From NCBI GenBank assembly GCA_025499705.1, contig JAFMVE010000022.1, positions 1 through 64,000 on the forward strand: a stretch of DNA of 64,000 bases. The letters are read 5' to 3'. This stretch comes from Carboxylicivirga caseinilyticus (GTDB lineage Bacteria; Bacteroidota; Bacteroidia; Bacteroidales; Marinilabiliaceae). Below are positions 9,101 to 18,247 of the stretch, piece after piece. The notes below the pieces were generated by a model. The model had not been told where the DNA came from and searched no databases. It saw only the letters and a list, made by a program, of their open reading frames with translations. How positions within the stretch are numbered: the stretch's first letter is position 1; every line of letters starts with the position of its first letter. Both the position numbers and the translations under genes were made by a program.

Positions 9101-10582
9101 GTCTATTTGACCATTAAAGGTGCTGAATTTGTGAATCTTTTTATAGTTCGAATCAATTACATGTAAGTCTCCGCTTTTTGTTCCAATCCATATACAGTTA
9201 TTTTTATCTTGTACCATGGAGCGTACCACATTATCGTTTATCTGATCAGGATTCTCTTTTAAAACAAGGTGCTTAAATGCCGGATTATTCCGAATTACTT
9301 TTTCCATTCCACCTTTAAACTGTCCGGTTCCTAACCACATAATTCCTGCAGCATCTTCAATAATACTATGAACTATATTACTGGAAAGAGAATTAGGATC
9401 ATTGATATCATTGATATAACCTTTAAACTCATCTTTTTCAGCATTGTAAAGATGTAAACCGCTACCATGTAGACCTATCCATAAGTTATTGTCTTTATCT
9501 TCATAAAAAACATGTCTTTCAAGATCGGTTATGGATTGGTATGTTTTTTTAGTAAGATTATAAAAATGAGAACTCAGATCGTTGAGATCGAGTCTTGTTA
9601 AACCCAGTTCTTTGGCAGTAATCCAGGCATTGTTTCTTCTGTCGAAATAAATATCCAGAATATCTTTTCCATGGGTTTGAATAGTATGCCATTTTTGTTT
9701 GTTTGAATCATAAGCAATTACTCCGTTTTCAACCAAACTAACAATTACAATTCCTTCTTTCGAAACAAATAATTGATTGATTTCATCTTGAGGCAGATCA
9801 GAAGTGTTTTCTGTATTTAATAAAGTAAAGGTTCCGGTTGATTTTTTATATTCCAGAAGTCCTTTATCACTTCCAAACCATAGTTTGTCATTTATCTCAA
9901 TGGCTGAATTAAAAGACAGATTAATAAAGTAATGCTGAAAATGAAATGATTCAGATTTAACGTCTTCTTTGGTTAAGAGGTTTAATCCCTTATCCGTTCC
10001 AATCCATACCGATGAATCCTTTGCCGTGTATATAAAATTTACCTTCAGGTTGGAGATACTAAAACGTCCCTTGTCTGAAAAGTGTTGCTGATCATAAACG
10101 CCTTTGTCCTGATTATAATTTAACCGGTAAATACCTCCGTTTGATGTTCCAACCCAAATAACGTTTGGGTTTTCCTGCCGAAAACAGGAAGCATGATTAT
10201 ACTTACTGTTAATATGTGTAGAATATTCCGGAAGCGTTTTAAATTGTTCTGTTTTCGGATTCAGATAATGATAGTAATTGTCGTAAGTCTGAAGCCAGAT
10301 AAATTCCTTTTGATCCTGCCAAAGTGAAAGTATCCGGTTGTTTGTAAGAAGAGGGTTATCTATATTATTTTTATAAATCTTAAAGTTATAGCCATCATAT
10401 CTGTTTAGTCCGTTCATGGTTCCAATCCACAAATAACCTTTGTTATCATTTAATAAACTGGTTACGGTGTTTTGCGAAAGGCCATTAGTAGAGTTGAAGT
10501 GTTCGAATCTAAAAATATCTTGCCCTACTGATGTATAACAATAATAAATAAAGTATAAAAATATTAATGCGGATCTCTTCAT
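6200..10582 (-). CDS. Hybrid two-component system sensor/regulator of the pectin locus (HTCS)
   Basis: This 1460-residue protein fuses sensor and regulator. In order it has a signal peptide, two seven-bladed propeller halves made of Reg_prop repeats (WIGT-type motifs, about 25-790), a Y_Y_Y domain (about 800-890), one transmembrane helix (about 905-927), a HisKA domain with phospho-acceptor His near 957 (SHEIRTPL), an HATPase domain, a receiver domain with Asp near 1260 (DIMMPQMDG), and an AraC-type DNA-binding domain (about 1370-1455). Proteins of this family sense an oligosaccharide in the periplasm and activate the neighbouring polysaccharide locus. The gene diverges from the GH28-SusCD operon, which points to pectin oligosaccharides as ligand. 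All phosphorelay residues look intact. Confidence 0.95.
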   Translation of the reverse strand: MKRSALIFLYFIYYCYTSVGQDIFRFEHFNSTNGLSQNTVTSLLNDNKGYLWIGTMNGLNRYDGYNFKIYKNNIDNPLLTNNRILSLWQDQKEFIWLQTYDNYYHYLNPKTEQFKTLPEYSTHINSKYNHASCFRQENPNVIWVGTSNGGIYRLNYNQDKGVYDQQHFSDKGRFSISNLKVNFIYTAKDSSVWIGTDKGLNLLTKEDVKSESFHFQHYFINLSFNSAIEINDKLWFGSDKGLLEYKKSTGTFTLLNTENTSDLPQDEINQLFVSKEGIVIVSLVENGVIAYDSNKQKWHTIQTHGKDILDIYFDRRNNAWITAKELGLTRLDLNDLSSHFYNLTKKTYQSITDLERHVFYEDKDNNLWIGLHGSGLHLYNAEKDEFKGYINDINDPNSLSSNIVHSIIEDAAGIMWLGTGQFKGGMEKVIRNNPAFKHLVLKENPDQINDNVVRSMVQDKNNCIWIGTKSGDLHVIDSNYKKIHKFSTFNGQIDNPENINIYSIYIDEDQHIWLGSKGEGLLVSTTPLPASPSEYKNLRFIQHKHIENDTTSLCSNKIYTITKGAGKDIWIGTFESGISKATINNFKELSFTNYNTNNSNLSNDLVRYMSFDSNANLWVATSFGLNLLPADSLQHNRINFTTFYHSPTNKTSISYNDIVVIKEDSEQRIWFGTFGGGVNSIQLPLSDSIQFNTISSQQGLSNDVVFSIEEDNEGFIWFSSENGLSRYNTKLNSIEVFNEYNGLSFSNFSESTSIKLSDGKLFFGGFKGVEVISPDLIEQSKSQNNIELTNFQLFNKDVIVGAPKSPLKQNISYTNEIKLLHHQSSFSIEYSALDFRDPNKIQYAYMLDGFDPEWITVNHQTKATYTNLKPGEYNFKVKCTSNTGQWNNNYRDLKIVITPPWWQTNLALLGYIIIAILTYYIIRQIIWRINKYRKELDLEKTVNTLKLKFFTNISHEIRTPLTLILGPIDDLLQQDIQDNEISRQLKIIRKNANRMLQLVNQLLDFRKVQNNKMTLKVETVELNKFAQDIYESFIPLANHKGIFYTFKPNDTPIDIWADRSKLDSIIYNLISNAIKFTPEGKKVVVSVSVDTQTSMAQIKVIDQGPGISDKDMSEIFTRYTILSGNEQAGTGIGLSLAYELAKLHGGNIELSSVESQGSSFWVSLPLDPEKILNLPNVQKKEYSAENKIDHHLDFDIIEDKRAQKEESNEPNPTILIVEDNLEIANYLKSSLNSYYNCLIAANGVEGIRLARQENPDVIITDIMMPQMDGLEMTQQLKEDFSTCHIPVIMMTAKTDVQDQITGIETGAEAYITKPLNIKYLKAVIDTFNQQRQLLISKFRNNNTIDPKTLKINFKDEEFLKKLVEYIEENFSDDLSVEVLSSHCCVSRTVLYNKVKGLTGLSPLEFVRQMKLKIANQLLLKGYSVSEVAFKVGYNDIKYFSKLFKKQYGYPPSKTPKPTDN

Positions 10583-10599
10583 ATGAATAATATGTAATG

Positions 10600-10607
10600 C
10601 AAATATA
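10600..10607 (-). promoter_or_regulatory. Probable -7 element for the HTCS gene
   Basis: On the minus strand this reads TATATTTG, a full match to TAnnTTTG, 17 bases before the HTCS start codon. No TTG is found at the expected distance upstream, so the -33 half is weak or absent. Confidence 0.4.
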
Positions 10608-10841
10608 ACATTTTGAACCTTAATTTAACCTTTGTTTTATCGAATGTGTGATTTGGTAGGTGTTTGTGTAAGATGTTGAAATATAGAATTAAATGTATTA
10701 AAGGGTGACTTTTTTGTGATGATTTAACCCCTTTAATTGGGTAATGTGTGGCCTACATGTAGATGATGACATTAATTATATTGCAATTGTGAAATTAACA
10801 AATTTGAACACTTTCGATTGATGTCCATTTAAAATGTTAAT
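10608..10841. other. Divergent regulatory region of the pectin locus
   Basis: This intergenic region separates the HTCS gene from the GH28-SusCD operon and is the expected binding region for the HTCS AraC domain. The clearest element is an inverted repeat, AAAGGG at 10700-10705 and CCCTTT at 10729-10734. No perfect TTG-N19-TAnnTTTG promoter facing the GH28 gene is visible, which fits an activator-dependent promoter. Confidence 0.4.
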
Positions 10842-12413
10842 ATGCTGAAAAAATCCAATAAAATCCAATTGTTAATTTGGTCCATTTTCCTTTTTGTCGG
10901 TAATTCATTTGCCCAATCAGGTTATATTAATATTAAGGAAGTAGGAGGTGATTCGTCCGGAAAAAAAGTGTGTACCAAAATAATAGCAGAATCAATTGAC
11001 CAGTTAAGTAAATCAGGTGGAGGGGAAATTTTCTTTCCCGCTGGTCTGTATCTGTCTGGACCTATTGAAATGAAGAGTAATATAACTCTCAATATTGCTG
11101 AAGGTGCCATACTGAAATTTACAGATGATTTTGATGATTATTTGCCTATGATTACTTCACGTTGGGAAGGAGTAAGAGTGAAAACATTTAAATCAAATAT
11201 TTATGCCCACAATGCAAGCAATATTACTTTAAAAGGAAGAGGAGTAATTGATGGTAGTGGGAAAAAATGGTGGGATTTATGGTGGCGCATTAGTAAAGGT
11301 GAAAAAACAAACACTAAATGGGAAAACATTTTTGCCGAAGAAAATGATAGTTTGATAAAGCATAATCAATACATTCAAAAAATGGGGCGTTTTCTACGTC
11401 CGCCTCTATTTATGCCTTATGAGTGCAGCAATGTAAGAGTAGAAGGCTTGACTTTTCAAAATCCACCTTTCTGGACATTAATGCCGGTATTCTCAGAGAA
11501 TGTAACTATTGAAGGTATTACCATCTTAAATCCCGACAATTCTCCGAATACTGATGGTATTGATCCATCATCCTGTCGCAATGTTCATATCAGTAATTCT
11601 CATATCAGTGTAGGTGATGATTGTATTGTTATTAAATCCGGACGTGATGAAGATGGCAGAAATGCTGAACAACCAACCGAAAATATAACCATCACCAATT
11701 GTACAATGCTTGATGGACATGGTGGAGTTGTAATAGGAAGTGAGATGTCAGGTTCTGTGCGACGTGTTACTATTTCAAATTGTGTGTTTCAGGGTACAGA
11801 CAGGGGAATCAGGATTAAAACCATGAGAGGTCGTGGAGGTGTTGTAGAGGATATTCGTGTTTCGAATATTGTTATGTATGATATAGTAAAAGAAGGTGTA
11901 ATGCTAAATATGCATTATCACGAAACACCTGAAGAACCTGTCTCAGAACGAACTCCTGCAATTAAAAATATTTTCATCTCTAATATCAGAATTAACAAAG
12001 CAAAACAGGCTGTTAATATCCTGGGACTTACTGAACGTGATGTGAAAAATGTGACTTTTAATGATGTATTTGCCGACACTGAGAAAGGAATTTACGGCGA
12101 TCGCGCAAGTAATATTCAGTTTGTGAATTTGCAGATCGAAGCTGAAAAATCGGAACCAATACATTTCGAGAATTCAACAAACCTGCAATTCCGCAATGTG
12201 AGTATCTTAAATCCTGTTGCATCTAGAAATGGCTTTGTTTTTAATAATTGTTCCGATGTGCTAATCAAAGATTGCTTTCAAACAGAAGAGGTTGTAAATT
12301 ACATTAAAGCAACAGATTCCGATCCGGTATACATTATTAATAATGTTTTGCCGGGAGTGAAAAATATTATTGAAAATGATCAATCCAAAGTAATAAATCA
12401 GGGTAACTATTAA
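10842..12413 (+). CDS. Polygalacturonase-type glycoside hydrolase (GH28)
   Basis: This enzyme hydrolyses alpha-1,4 galacturonan (or related) linkages. It has 523 residues with a signal peptide (about 1-25, ending FAQ) and a right-handed parallel beta-helix. The four GH28 signatures occur in order: NTDG with Asp near 239, DDC near 258-260, GHGG with His near 293, and RIKT near 325. It is the first gene of the operon GH28-GH105-PL1-SusC-SusD and lies 7 bases from the next gene. Bacteroidota relatives include exo-polygalacturonases and rhamnogalacturonan hydrolases. The locus is dominated by homogalacturonan enzymes, so galacturonan is favoured. It is probably periplasmic because no lipobox or T9SS tail is seen. 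Confidence 0.92.
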   Translation: MLKKSNKIQLLIWSIFLFVGNSFAQSGYINIKEVGGDSSGKKVCTKIIAESIDQLSKSGGGEIFFPAGLYLSGPIEMKSNITLNIAEGAILKFTDDFDDYLPMITSRWEGVRVKTFKSNIYAHNASNITLKGRGVIDGSGKKWWDLWWRISKGEKTNTKWENIFAEENDSLIKHNQYIQKMGRFLRPPLFMPYECSNVRVEGLTFQNPPFWTLMPVFSENVTIEGITILNPDNSPNTDGIDPSSCRNVHISNSHISVGDDCIVIKSGRDEDGRNAEQPTENITITNCTMLDGHGGVVIGSEMSGSVRRVTISNCVFQGTDRGIRIKTMRGRGGVVEDIRVSNIVMYDIVKEGVMLNMHYHETPEEPVSERTPAIKNIFISNIRINKAKQAVNILGLTERDVKNVTFNDVFADTEKGIYGDRASNIQFVNLQIEAEKSEPIHFENSTNLQFRNVSILNPVASRNGFVFNNCSDVLIKDCFQTEEVVNYIKATDSDPVYIINNVLPGVKNIIENDQSKVINQGNY

Positions 12414-12420
12414 CACTCAT

Positions 12421-13641
12421 ATGATAATGAAATCTAACATATTCAAGTTTTCTCTTTTAGTGCTTTCTGTGCTTTTTGTGCTTTTTGTTGTGAGTGCATG
12501 TAAAACAAAAAGTTCAGGTAATACTGAAACAAATGAAACTACGCAAAAGAAATGGTCTGTAAAGATGGCTGATGCAGTAATGCACGACTATGATAGCCTG
12601 GTTTATTATTTGAATCCTTCCAAAGTAAAATGGGAGTATGATTTTGCATTTCTGGGGCAGGCAATAGATCGTTTGGGAAATATTGATCCCAAATATTCGA
12701 AGTATATGTCTGATTACATCGATTACTTTATACAGGAAGATGGTTCTGTAAATACTTATAAGCAATCTGTTTATAATATAGATCGTATTAATCCGGGTAA
12801 AAATGTAATTACATTATACAAACGTACCGGAGAAGAGAAATATAAGAAGGTGATTGATCAGTTGGTGGAGCAAATGAAGAATCATCCAAAAACGAATTCT
12901 GGTGGATTCTGGCACAAGAAAGTTTATCCCTATCAGATGTGGCTGGATGGAATTTACATGGCATCGCCTTTTTTAGCTCAATATGCCAAGGAATTTAACG
13001 AACCTCAGTGGTTTGATGAGGTAACATACCAAATCAAATTAATCTACTCTAAAACGAAAGATGAAAAAACAGGTCTGATGTATCATGCCTGGGATGAAAG
13101 CAAGGAACAACAATGGTCTGATCCGGAGACGGGTTTATCTCCTCATTTCTGGAGTAGGGCAATGGGTTGGTATACAATGGCAATTGTTGATGTGTTGGAT
13201 TATTTGCCGGTTAATCATGTTGATAGAGATAGTTTAATTCAGATTTTAAATGCCACCTGTGCCGACTTGCTGAAAGTAAGAGATGAAAATACTTCACTTT
13301 GGTATCAGGTTTTGGATATGGGAGATGCCGAAGGTAATTATCTGGAAGGTTCTGGTTCAGCAATGTTTGCATATGTCTTTGCTAAAGGAGCCAATAAAGG
13401 TTATCTGGATGCCAAATACAGAAAGTATGCTGAAGAGACTTTTGATGGTATAATTAACAACCTGATAACAGAATATCCAGATGGCAGAATTGAAATGAAA
13501 GATATCTGTGGAGGTTGTGGATTGGGTGGAAATCCATATCGTGATGGTTCATTTGAATATTATATCACCGAGAAGAAAGTTACAAATGACACAAAAGGTG
13601 TTGCTCCGTTTATTTTGGCAGCATTGGAATTAGATAAGTAA
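12421..13641 (+). CDS. Unsaturated uronyl hydrolase (GH105), lipoprotein
   Basis: GH105 enzymes remove the unsaturated uronic acid left at the non-reducing end by pectin lyases. This protein has 406 residues, and the leader ends at lipobox Cys27 (VVSAC). The (alpha/alpha)6 barrel carries QMWLDG with Asp176 and MYHAWDE with His222. Their 46-residue separation equals that of the catalytic Asp143 and His189 in the characterised YteR enzyme. SRAMGWY near 245-251 is another family signature. It overlaps functionally with the two PL1 lyases and the PL9 nearby, whose products it would trim. The family acts on unsaturated rhamnogalacturonan or galacturonan oligomers; which one is not decided by sequence alone. 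Confidence 0.9.
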   Translation: MIMKSNIFKFSLLVLSVLFVLFVVSACKTKSSGNTETNETTQKKWSVKMADAVMHDYDSLVYYLNPSKVKWEYDFAFLGQAIDRLGNIDPKYSKYMSDYIDYFIQEDGSVNTYKQSVYNIDRINPGKNVITLYKRTGEEKYKKVIDQLVEQMKNHPKTNSGGFWHKKVYPYQMWLDGIYMASPFLAQYAKEFNEPQWFDEVTYQIKLIYSKTKDEKTGLMYHAWDESKEQQWSDPETGLSPHFWSRAMGWYTMAIVDVLDYLPVNHVDRDSLIQILNATCADLLKVRDENTSLWYQVLDMGDAEGNYLEGSGSAMFAYVFAKGANKGYLDAKYRKYAEETFDGIINNLITEYPDGRIEMKDICGGCGLGGNPYRDGSFEYYITEKKVTNDTKGVAPFILAALELDK

Positions 13642-13643
13642 GA

Positions 13644-14987
13644 ATGGATTTTAAAATGAAGAAATTACTAATCATATCACTTGTACTGGCCGGATCGATG
13701 GCTTTTGCATGCAATAACAATAAAAAAGTTCTTGCTTTTCCGGGAGCTGATGGAGCAGGTAAATATACAACGGGTGGAAGAGGTGGATATGTTTATACTG
13801 TAACCAATTTGAATGATGAGGGTCCTGGTAGTTTACGAAAAGGTATTCGTAAAAAGGGTCCAAGAACTATTGTATTTGCTGTTGCAGGATACATTGATTT
13901 AAAATCTCAACTGGTAATCAATAACGGTGATCTTACAATAGCCGGACAAACAGCACCCGGAAAAGGAGTCAGCTTAAAAGGCGAAGGTTTGCGCATAAAT
14001 GCTGATAATGTAATTATTAGATATTTACGAGTTCGTCCGGGAGATATAGCTCATGTTGAGTTAGATGCTTTAACAGGAATTGGTAATAAAGATATCATAA
14101 TTGATCATTGTAGTTTTAGTTGGGCAACCGATGAGGTTTGCTCATTGTACGATAACGAGAATCTGACATTGCAATGGTGTATCATAAGCGAAAGTCTGAA
14201 TCAGAGTTATCACCATAAAGGAGAACATGGTTATGGAGGTATATGGGGAGGACAGAAATCTACTTTCCATCATAATTTATTAGCTCATCACAAAAGCCGC
14301 AATCCACGTCTACAAGGTAGCAGAAGACATAAAAATCCGGATAGTGAAAAGGTGGAGATTGTTAATAATGTAATTTATAACTGGAAATCGAAGTGTATTT
14401 ATGCCGGAGAAGAAGGAAATTACTCGATTCTTTCAAATTATTTTAAACCAGGACCAGCAACCGGCGATAAGGCTGGCAAGCAGATTCTGGAGCCGTATTC
14501 ACCCTATGCCAATTTTAATTTCAATGATAATGTAGTTGATCAGCATATTTCTATCACTGAGAATAATCTGCTTGGAGTGGATATGCCTCAGGATTCTGTT
14601 TCAAAATACTTTGTTTCAAAACGATTGTATGATTCAGAGATCAAAATTGAAAAGCCAGAAAAAGCTTACGAGGAAGTGTTGGAATCAGCCGGAGCTAACC
14701 TTTATCGTGATAAGATTGATCAAAGTGTTATTGAGGATGTGATGAATGGATCGGGCAGGGGCGAACAAAAAGGTATTATCAATTCACAGGAAGAAGTTGG
14801 TGGTTGGCCGGTGATTGAATCTGTATCGGGTTTACCTGATTCCGATGGAGATGGAATGCCGGATGAATGGGAACGACAAAACGGATTAAACGCCGAAGAT
14901 AGCAGCGATGGTTCAAGTTACAAATTAGATAAATCGTATACCAATTTAGAAATGTATTTAAATAGTTTACTAAAGCAAGTTTTATGA
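13644..14987 (+). CDS. Pectate lyase (PL1), lipoprotein
   Basis: This enzyme cleaves de-esterified homogalacturonan by beta-elimination, giving unsaturated oligogalacturonides. The first ATG gives 447 residues; an ATG 12 bases later (13656) gives a cleaner signal. A lipobox-like AFAC follows the hydrophobic stretch, and the mature protein starts with the FPGADGAGKYTTGGRGG block common in Bacteroidota PL1 enzymes. The SRNPR motif at about 218-222 holds the catalytic-arginine region. A C-terminal DSDGDGMPDEWE stretch resembles a calcium-binding loop. It starts 2 bases after the GH105 stop and overlaps SusC by 4 bases (ATGA), so translation of the two is coupled. Confidence 0.92.
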   Translation: MDFKMKKLLIISLVLAGSMAFACNNNKKVLAFPGADGAGKYTTGGRGGYVYTVTNLNDEGPGSLRKGIRKKGPRTIVFAVAGYIDLKSQLVINNGDLTIAGQTAPGKGVSLKGEGLRINADNVIIRYLRVRPGDIAHVELDALTGIGNKDIIIDHCSFSWATDEVCSLYDNENLTLQWCIISESLNQSYHHKGEHGYGGIWGGQKSTFHHNLLAHHKSRNPRLQGSRRHKNPDSEKVEIVNNVIYNWKSKCIYAGEEGNYSILSNYFKPGPATGDKAGKQILEPYSPYANFNFNDNVVDQHISITENNLLGVDMPQDSVSKYFVSKRLYDSEIKIEKPEKAYEEVLESAGANLYRDKIDQSVIEDVMNGSGRGEQKGIINSQEEVGGWPVIESVSGLPDSDGDGMPDEWERQNGLNAEDSSDGSSYKLDKSYTNLEMYLNSLLKQVL

Positions 14988-17900
14988 AAAAAGAAAATCG
15001 TCAGCTCAACAGGTTTATGTTGCTGAGTCTGTTACTGCTTTTTTTATGCAGCACAACAGGTTGGGCGCAAAAAGTAAGTGGTAAAGTTACTGATACAGGT
15101 CGTCAGCCTTTACCAGGTGTGACTGTATTGGTAAAAGGTACTACTGATTTGGGTACAATTACTGATATGGATGGTAATTATTCATTAACGGTTAATGATG
15201 CTCAGACAGATGTTCTTGTTGTTTCATTCATTGGAATGGTTACACAGGAAATTCCGGTTCAGGGAAAAACAACCATTAATGTTGTATTAGAAGATGAATT
15301 CACACAATTAGATGAAGTAGTTGCCATTGGATATGGAACGGTAAAGAAAAAAGATATTACAGGTTCGGTAGCTTCTGTTAAAGGAGAGGACTTACAAGCC
15401 ATACCTGTTACATCTGCTGCTGAAGCAATGACTGGTCGTATGTCGGGTGTTCAGGTTATTACAACAGAAGGTTCTCCCGATGCTGAGGTTACCATCCGCG
15501 TTCGGGGTGGAGGTTCTATCACCCAGGATAATTCACCAATGTACATTGTGGATGGATTCCCTGTAAGAAGCATCTCAGATATTCCAGCTTCAGAAATTCA
15601 GTCTATTGATGTACTTAAAGATGCTTCTTCAACTGCTATTTACGGAGCACGTGGTGCAAATGGTGTTGTTATCATCACAACAAAAAGTGGTAAAGAAGGA
15701 AAAGTCTCAGTAAGCTACAATGCTTTTACAGGAATCAAGAATATTGCTAATAAATTAAAAACGTTAAGTGTTGAAGATTATGTGCATTGGCAATATGAAT
15801 ATGCTGTTCTTGATGACGAAATTGATTCGTATAATAAGTATTTTGGTGAATATCAGGATATTGACATGTATAATGGGCAAGCTGGCAATGACTGGTTGGA
15901 TCAGGTGTATGGTCGTACAGGAAAAGTTTTTAGTCAGGACTTAAGTATTAGAGGAGGATCAGAGAAATTTTCTTACAATTTTAGTTATGCTGGAATTAAC
16001 AACAGGGAGATAATGTTAGGTTCTGATTTCAAGCGAACCAATTTAGCTTTAAAATTAGATCATAAACCCAATGATAAGATTAAAATTTCATATTCGGTAA
16101 GGTATTCTGATGCAGAGATTAACGGTGGTGGAGCTATTGAACAAACAACTGCTACACCTAGTGATGCACGCGTTAGACATACAATGTTATATTCGCCAAT
16201 TCCATTAAATGGTTTAGATGATGTTGATGAAGAAGAAGTATCGAGTAACAGAGTTTATCCTTTAACAGCTGTTGCAGATAATGATCAACAACAAACCAGA
16301 ACTACCTTAAACATGGGGGCTAGTTTTGAATGGGAAGTTATTCATAACTTAAAATTGAAAACAGAGGTTGGTTTTCAGACCTATAATTATGAACGTGATC
16401 GTTTCTATGGTCAAAGTACGTATTATGTGAAGAATAATCTGCCTGCTGATACACAGGGCTTACCTGCTGCAGAAATGGAAGACAGGAAAAGAGGAGGAGT
16501 TCGTAATACAAATACTTTAAATTATAGTTTTGATCAAATTATTCAGAACGAAAATCATAATCTAAACTTCCTGGTTGGTCAGGAATTGATTTATGGGTAC
16601 GAAAGTACCTTAACCACAAATATGCATGGTTACCCTTCGTTTTTTACATCTGACGAAGTATTTCGATTAACAACTCAGGGAGATCCTCTTAGCATAGAGA
16701 ATGAGATAGAAGCAGATAATAAATTGCTTTCATTTTTTAGCCGCGCAAACTATGATTTTAAAGGTAAGTATTTGGCTTCTGCTACTTTTAGAGCTGATGG
16801 ATCCAGTAAATTTGCAGAAGGTAATCGTTGGGGATATTTCCCATCAGCTGCTGTTGCATGGAGAATCTCTGAAGAAGGATTCATGGATGGTATCAGTACC
16901 ACTCTTAGTAATTTGAAATTAAGATTGAGTTATGGTACTGCAGGTAATAATAATATACCTTCAGGTCAGTTGATTCAGTCTTTTCAATCAGGCAGTACTA
17001 CTTATATAAATGACGTTAGCAGTTATTGGGCTGTTAACAGCCGTATGGCAAATCCTGATTTGGTATGGGAAACAACAGTAACCCGTAACATTGGATTGGA
17101 TTTTGGATTATTTAATAACAGACTTAACGGATCATTTGAAGTGTATAAAAACACAACCACTGATCTTTTAATTGATTTCCCAACCCCAGGTACCGGTTAT
17201 ACATCTCAATACAGAAATATGGGTGAGACAGAAAACCAGGGTTTTGAAGGTACTGTAAACTGGGTTATTTTAGATAAACCTAATTTCGGGTTGAATTTCG
17301 GATTTAATATTGGAATGAATAAGAACAATATTAATTCATTAGGTATAATGGAAGACTTTGGTGCAGCTTCAAGCTGGGCATCAACAGAAATTGGTACAGA
17401 TTATTGGATTGCTGTAGGAAGCCCTGTAGGTCAGATTAGAGGATATGTTTCTGATGGCAGATACGAAGTTTCTGATTTTGAAGGATATGATGAAGCCAGT
17501 GGAAAATGGATTTTAAAAGAAGGTGTTGCTGACGGTTCAAAAGTTGTTGGTACTGTTAGACCTGGTTCAATGAAGATTAAAAATGTAAATGTTGGAGTAG
17601 ACGATCCAAGTACACCTGATATTGATGAGTCAAAATTGATTGATGAGAACGATATTACTGTAATTGGAGATGTGAACCCATTGGCTACTGGTGGTTTTAA
17701 TATTTCGGCCCGAGCTTATGGATTTGATCTGTCTGCAGTATTTAGCTATAGTTATGGTAATGATGTTTATAATGCCAATAAAATTGAGTTCACTACTGCA
17801 ACTCAGAATGGTCAGTATTATAATATGATTGATATTATGGCAGAGGGACAGCGTTGGACAAATATTGATGCCAATGGTCAGTTAGTAAATGATCCTGCTC

Positions 17901-18229
17901 AATTAACGGCTATGAATGCCAATACAACCATGTGGTCGCCATATATGACCAGAAGAGTTCTGACAGATTGGGCGATAGAAGATGGTTCATTCCTGAGAAT
18001 GAATACGCTTACACTAGGTTATACCATTCCTAAATCATTAACAGAAAAAGTACGAATTAGTAACTTAAGGTTTTATGCAACTGCTAATAATCTGTTCATC
18101 TTGACTAATTATAGTGGATTTGATCCTGAAGTTTCTACAAGAAGAAAGACACCGTTAACTCCTGGAGTTGATTACTCAGCTTATCCAAAGAGTAGACAGT
18201 TTATATTTGGTTTAAACCTGAATTTTTAA
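14984..18229 (+). CDS. SusC-like TonB-dependent outer-membrane transporter
   Basis: This 1081-residue protein is the outer-membrane importer for pectin oligosaccharides. It has a signal peptide (ending GWAQ), an N-terminal carboxypeptidase-regulatory domain (about 30-105), a TonB-box-like region, a plug domain (motifs PMYIVDGFPV and DVLKDASSTAIYGARGANGV at about 185-232) and a large beta-barrel ending in the terminal aromatic residue typical of outer-membrane proteins (LNLNF). It overlaps the upstream PL1 gene by 4 bases and is followed directly by SusD. The substrate is inferred from neighbouring enzymes, not from the transporter itself. Confidence 0.97.
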   Translation: MKKENRQLNRFMLLSLLLLFLCSTTGWAQKVSGKVTDTGRQPLPGVTVLVKGTTDLGTITDMDGNYSLTVNDAQTDVLVVSFIGMVTQEIPVQGKTTINVVLEDEFTQLDEVVAIGYGTVKKKDITGSVASVKGEDLQAIPVTSAAEAMTGRMSGVQVITTEGSPDAEVTIRVRGGGSITQDNSPMYIVDGFPVRSISDIPASEIQSIDVLKDASSTAIYGARGANGVVIITTKSGKEGKVSVSYNAFTGIKNIANKLKTLSVEDYVHWQYEYAVLDDEIDSYNKYFGEYQDIDMYNGQAGNDWLDQVYGRTGKVFSQDLSIRGGSEKFSYNFSYAGINNREIMLGSDFKRTNLALKLDHKPNDKIKISYSVRYSDAEINGGGAIEQTTATPSDARVRHTMLYSPIPLNGLDDVDEEEVSSNRVYPLTAVADNDQQQTRTTLNMGASFEWEVIHNLKLKTEVGFQTYNYERDRFYGQSTYYVKNNLPADTQGLPAAEMEDRKRGGVRNTNTLNYSFDQIIQNENHNLNFLVGQELIYGYESTLTTNMHGYPSFFTSDEVFRLTTQGDPLSIENEIEADNKLLSFFSRANYDFKGKYLASATFRADGSSKFAEGNRWGYFPSAAVAWRISEEGFMDGISTTLSNLKLRLSYGTAGNNNIPSGQLIQSFQSGSTTYINDVSSYWAVNSRMANPDLVWETTVTRNIGLDFGLFNNRLNGSFEVYKNTTTDLLIDFPTPGTGYTSQYRNMGETENQGFEGTVNWVILDKPNFGLNFGFNIGMNKNNINSLGIMEDFGAASSWASTEIGTDYWIAVGSPVGQIRGYVSDGRYEVSDFEGYDEASGKWILKEGVADGSKVVGTVRPGSMKIKNVNVGVDDPSTPDIDESKLIDENDITVIGDVNPLATGGFNISARAYGFDLSAVFSYSYGNDVYNANKIEFTTATQNGQYYNMIDIMAEGQRWTNIDANGQLVNDPAQLTAMNANTTMWSPYMTRRVLTDWAIEDGSFLRMNTLTLGYTIPKSLTEKVRISNLRFYATANNLFILTNYSGFDPEVSTRRKTPLTPGVDYSAYPKSRQFIFGLNLNF

Positions 18230-18247
18230 TTGAAGCATTTTCTAGTT

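Noticed and set aside
10608-10841. A constitutive promoter for the GH28-SusCD operon
   Set aside because: A sequence like AAATTTG is present but lacks the TA of the -7 box and a spaced TTG. An activator-dependent promoter is more likely, so none was called.
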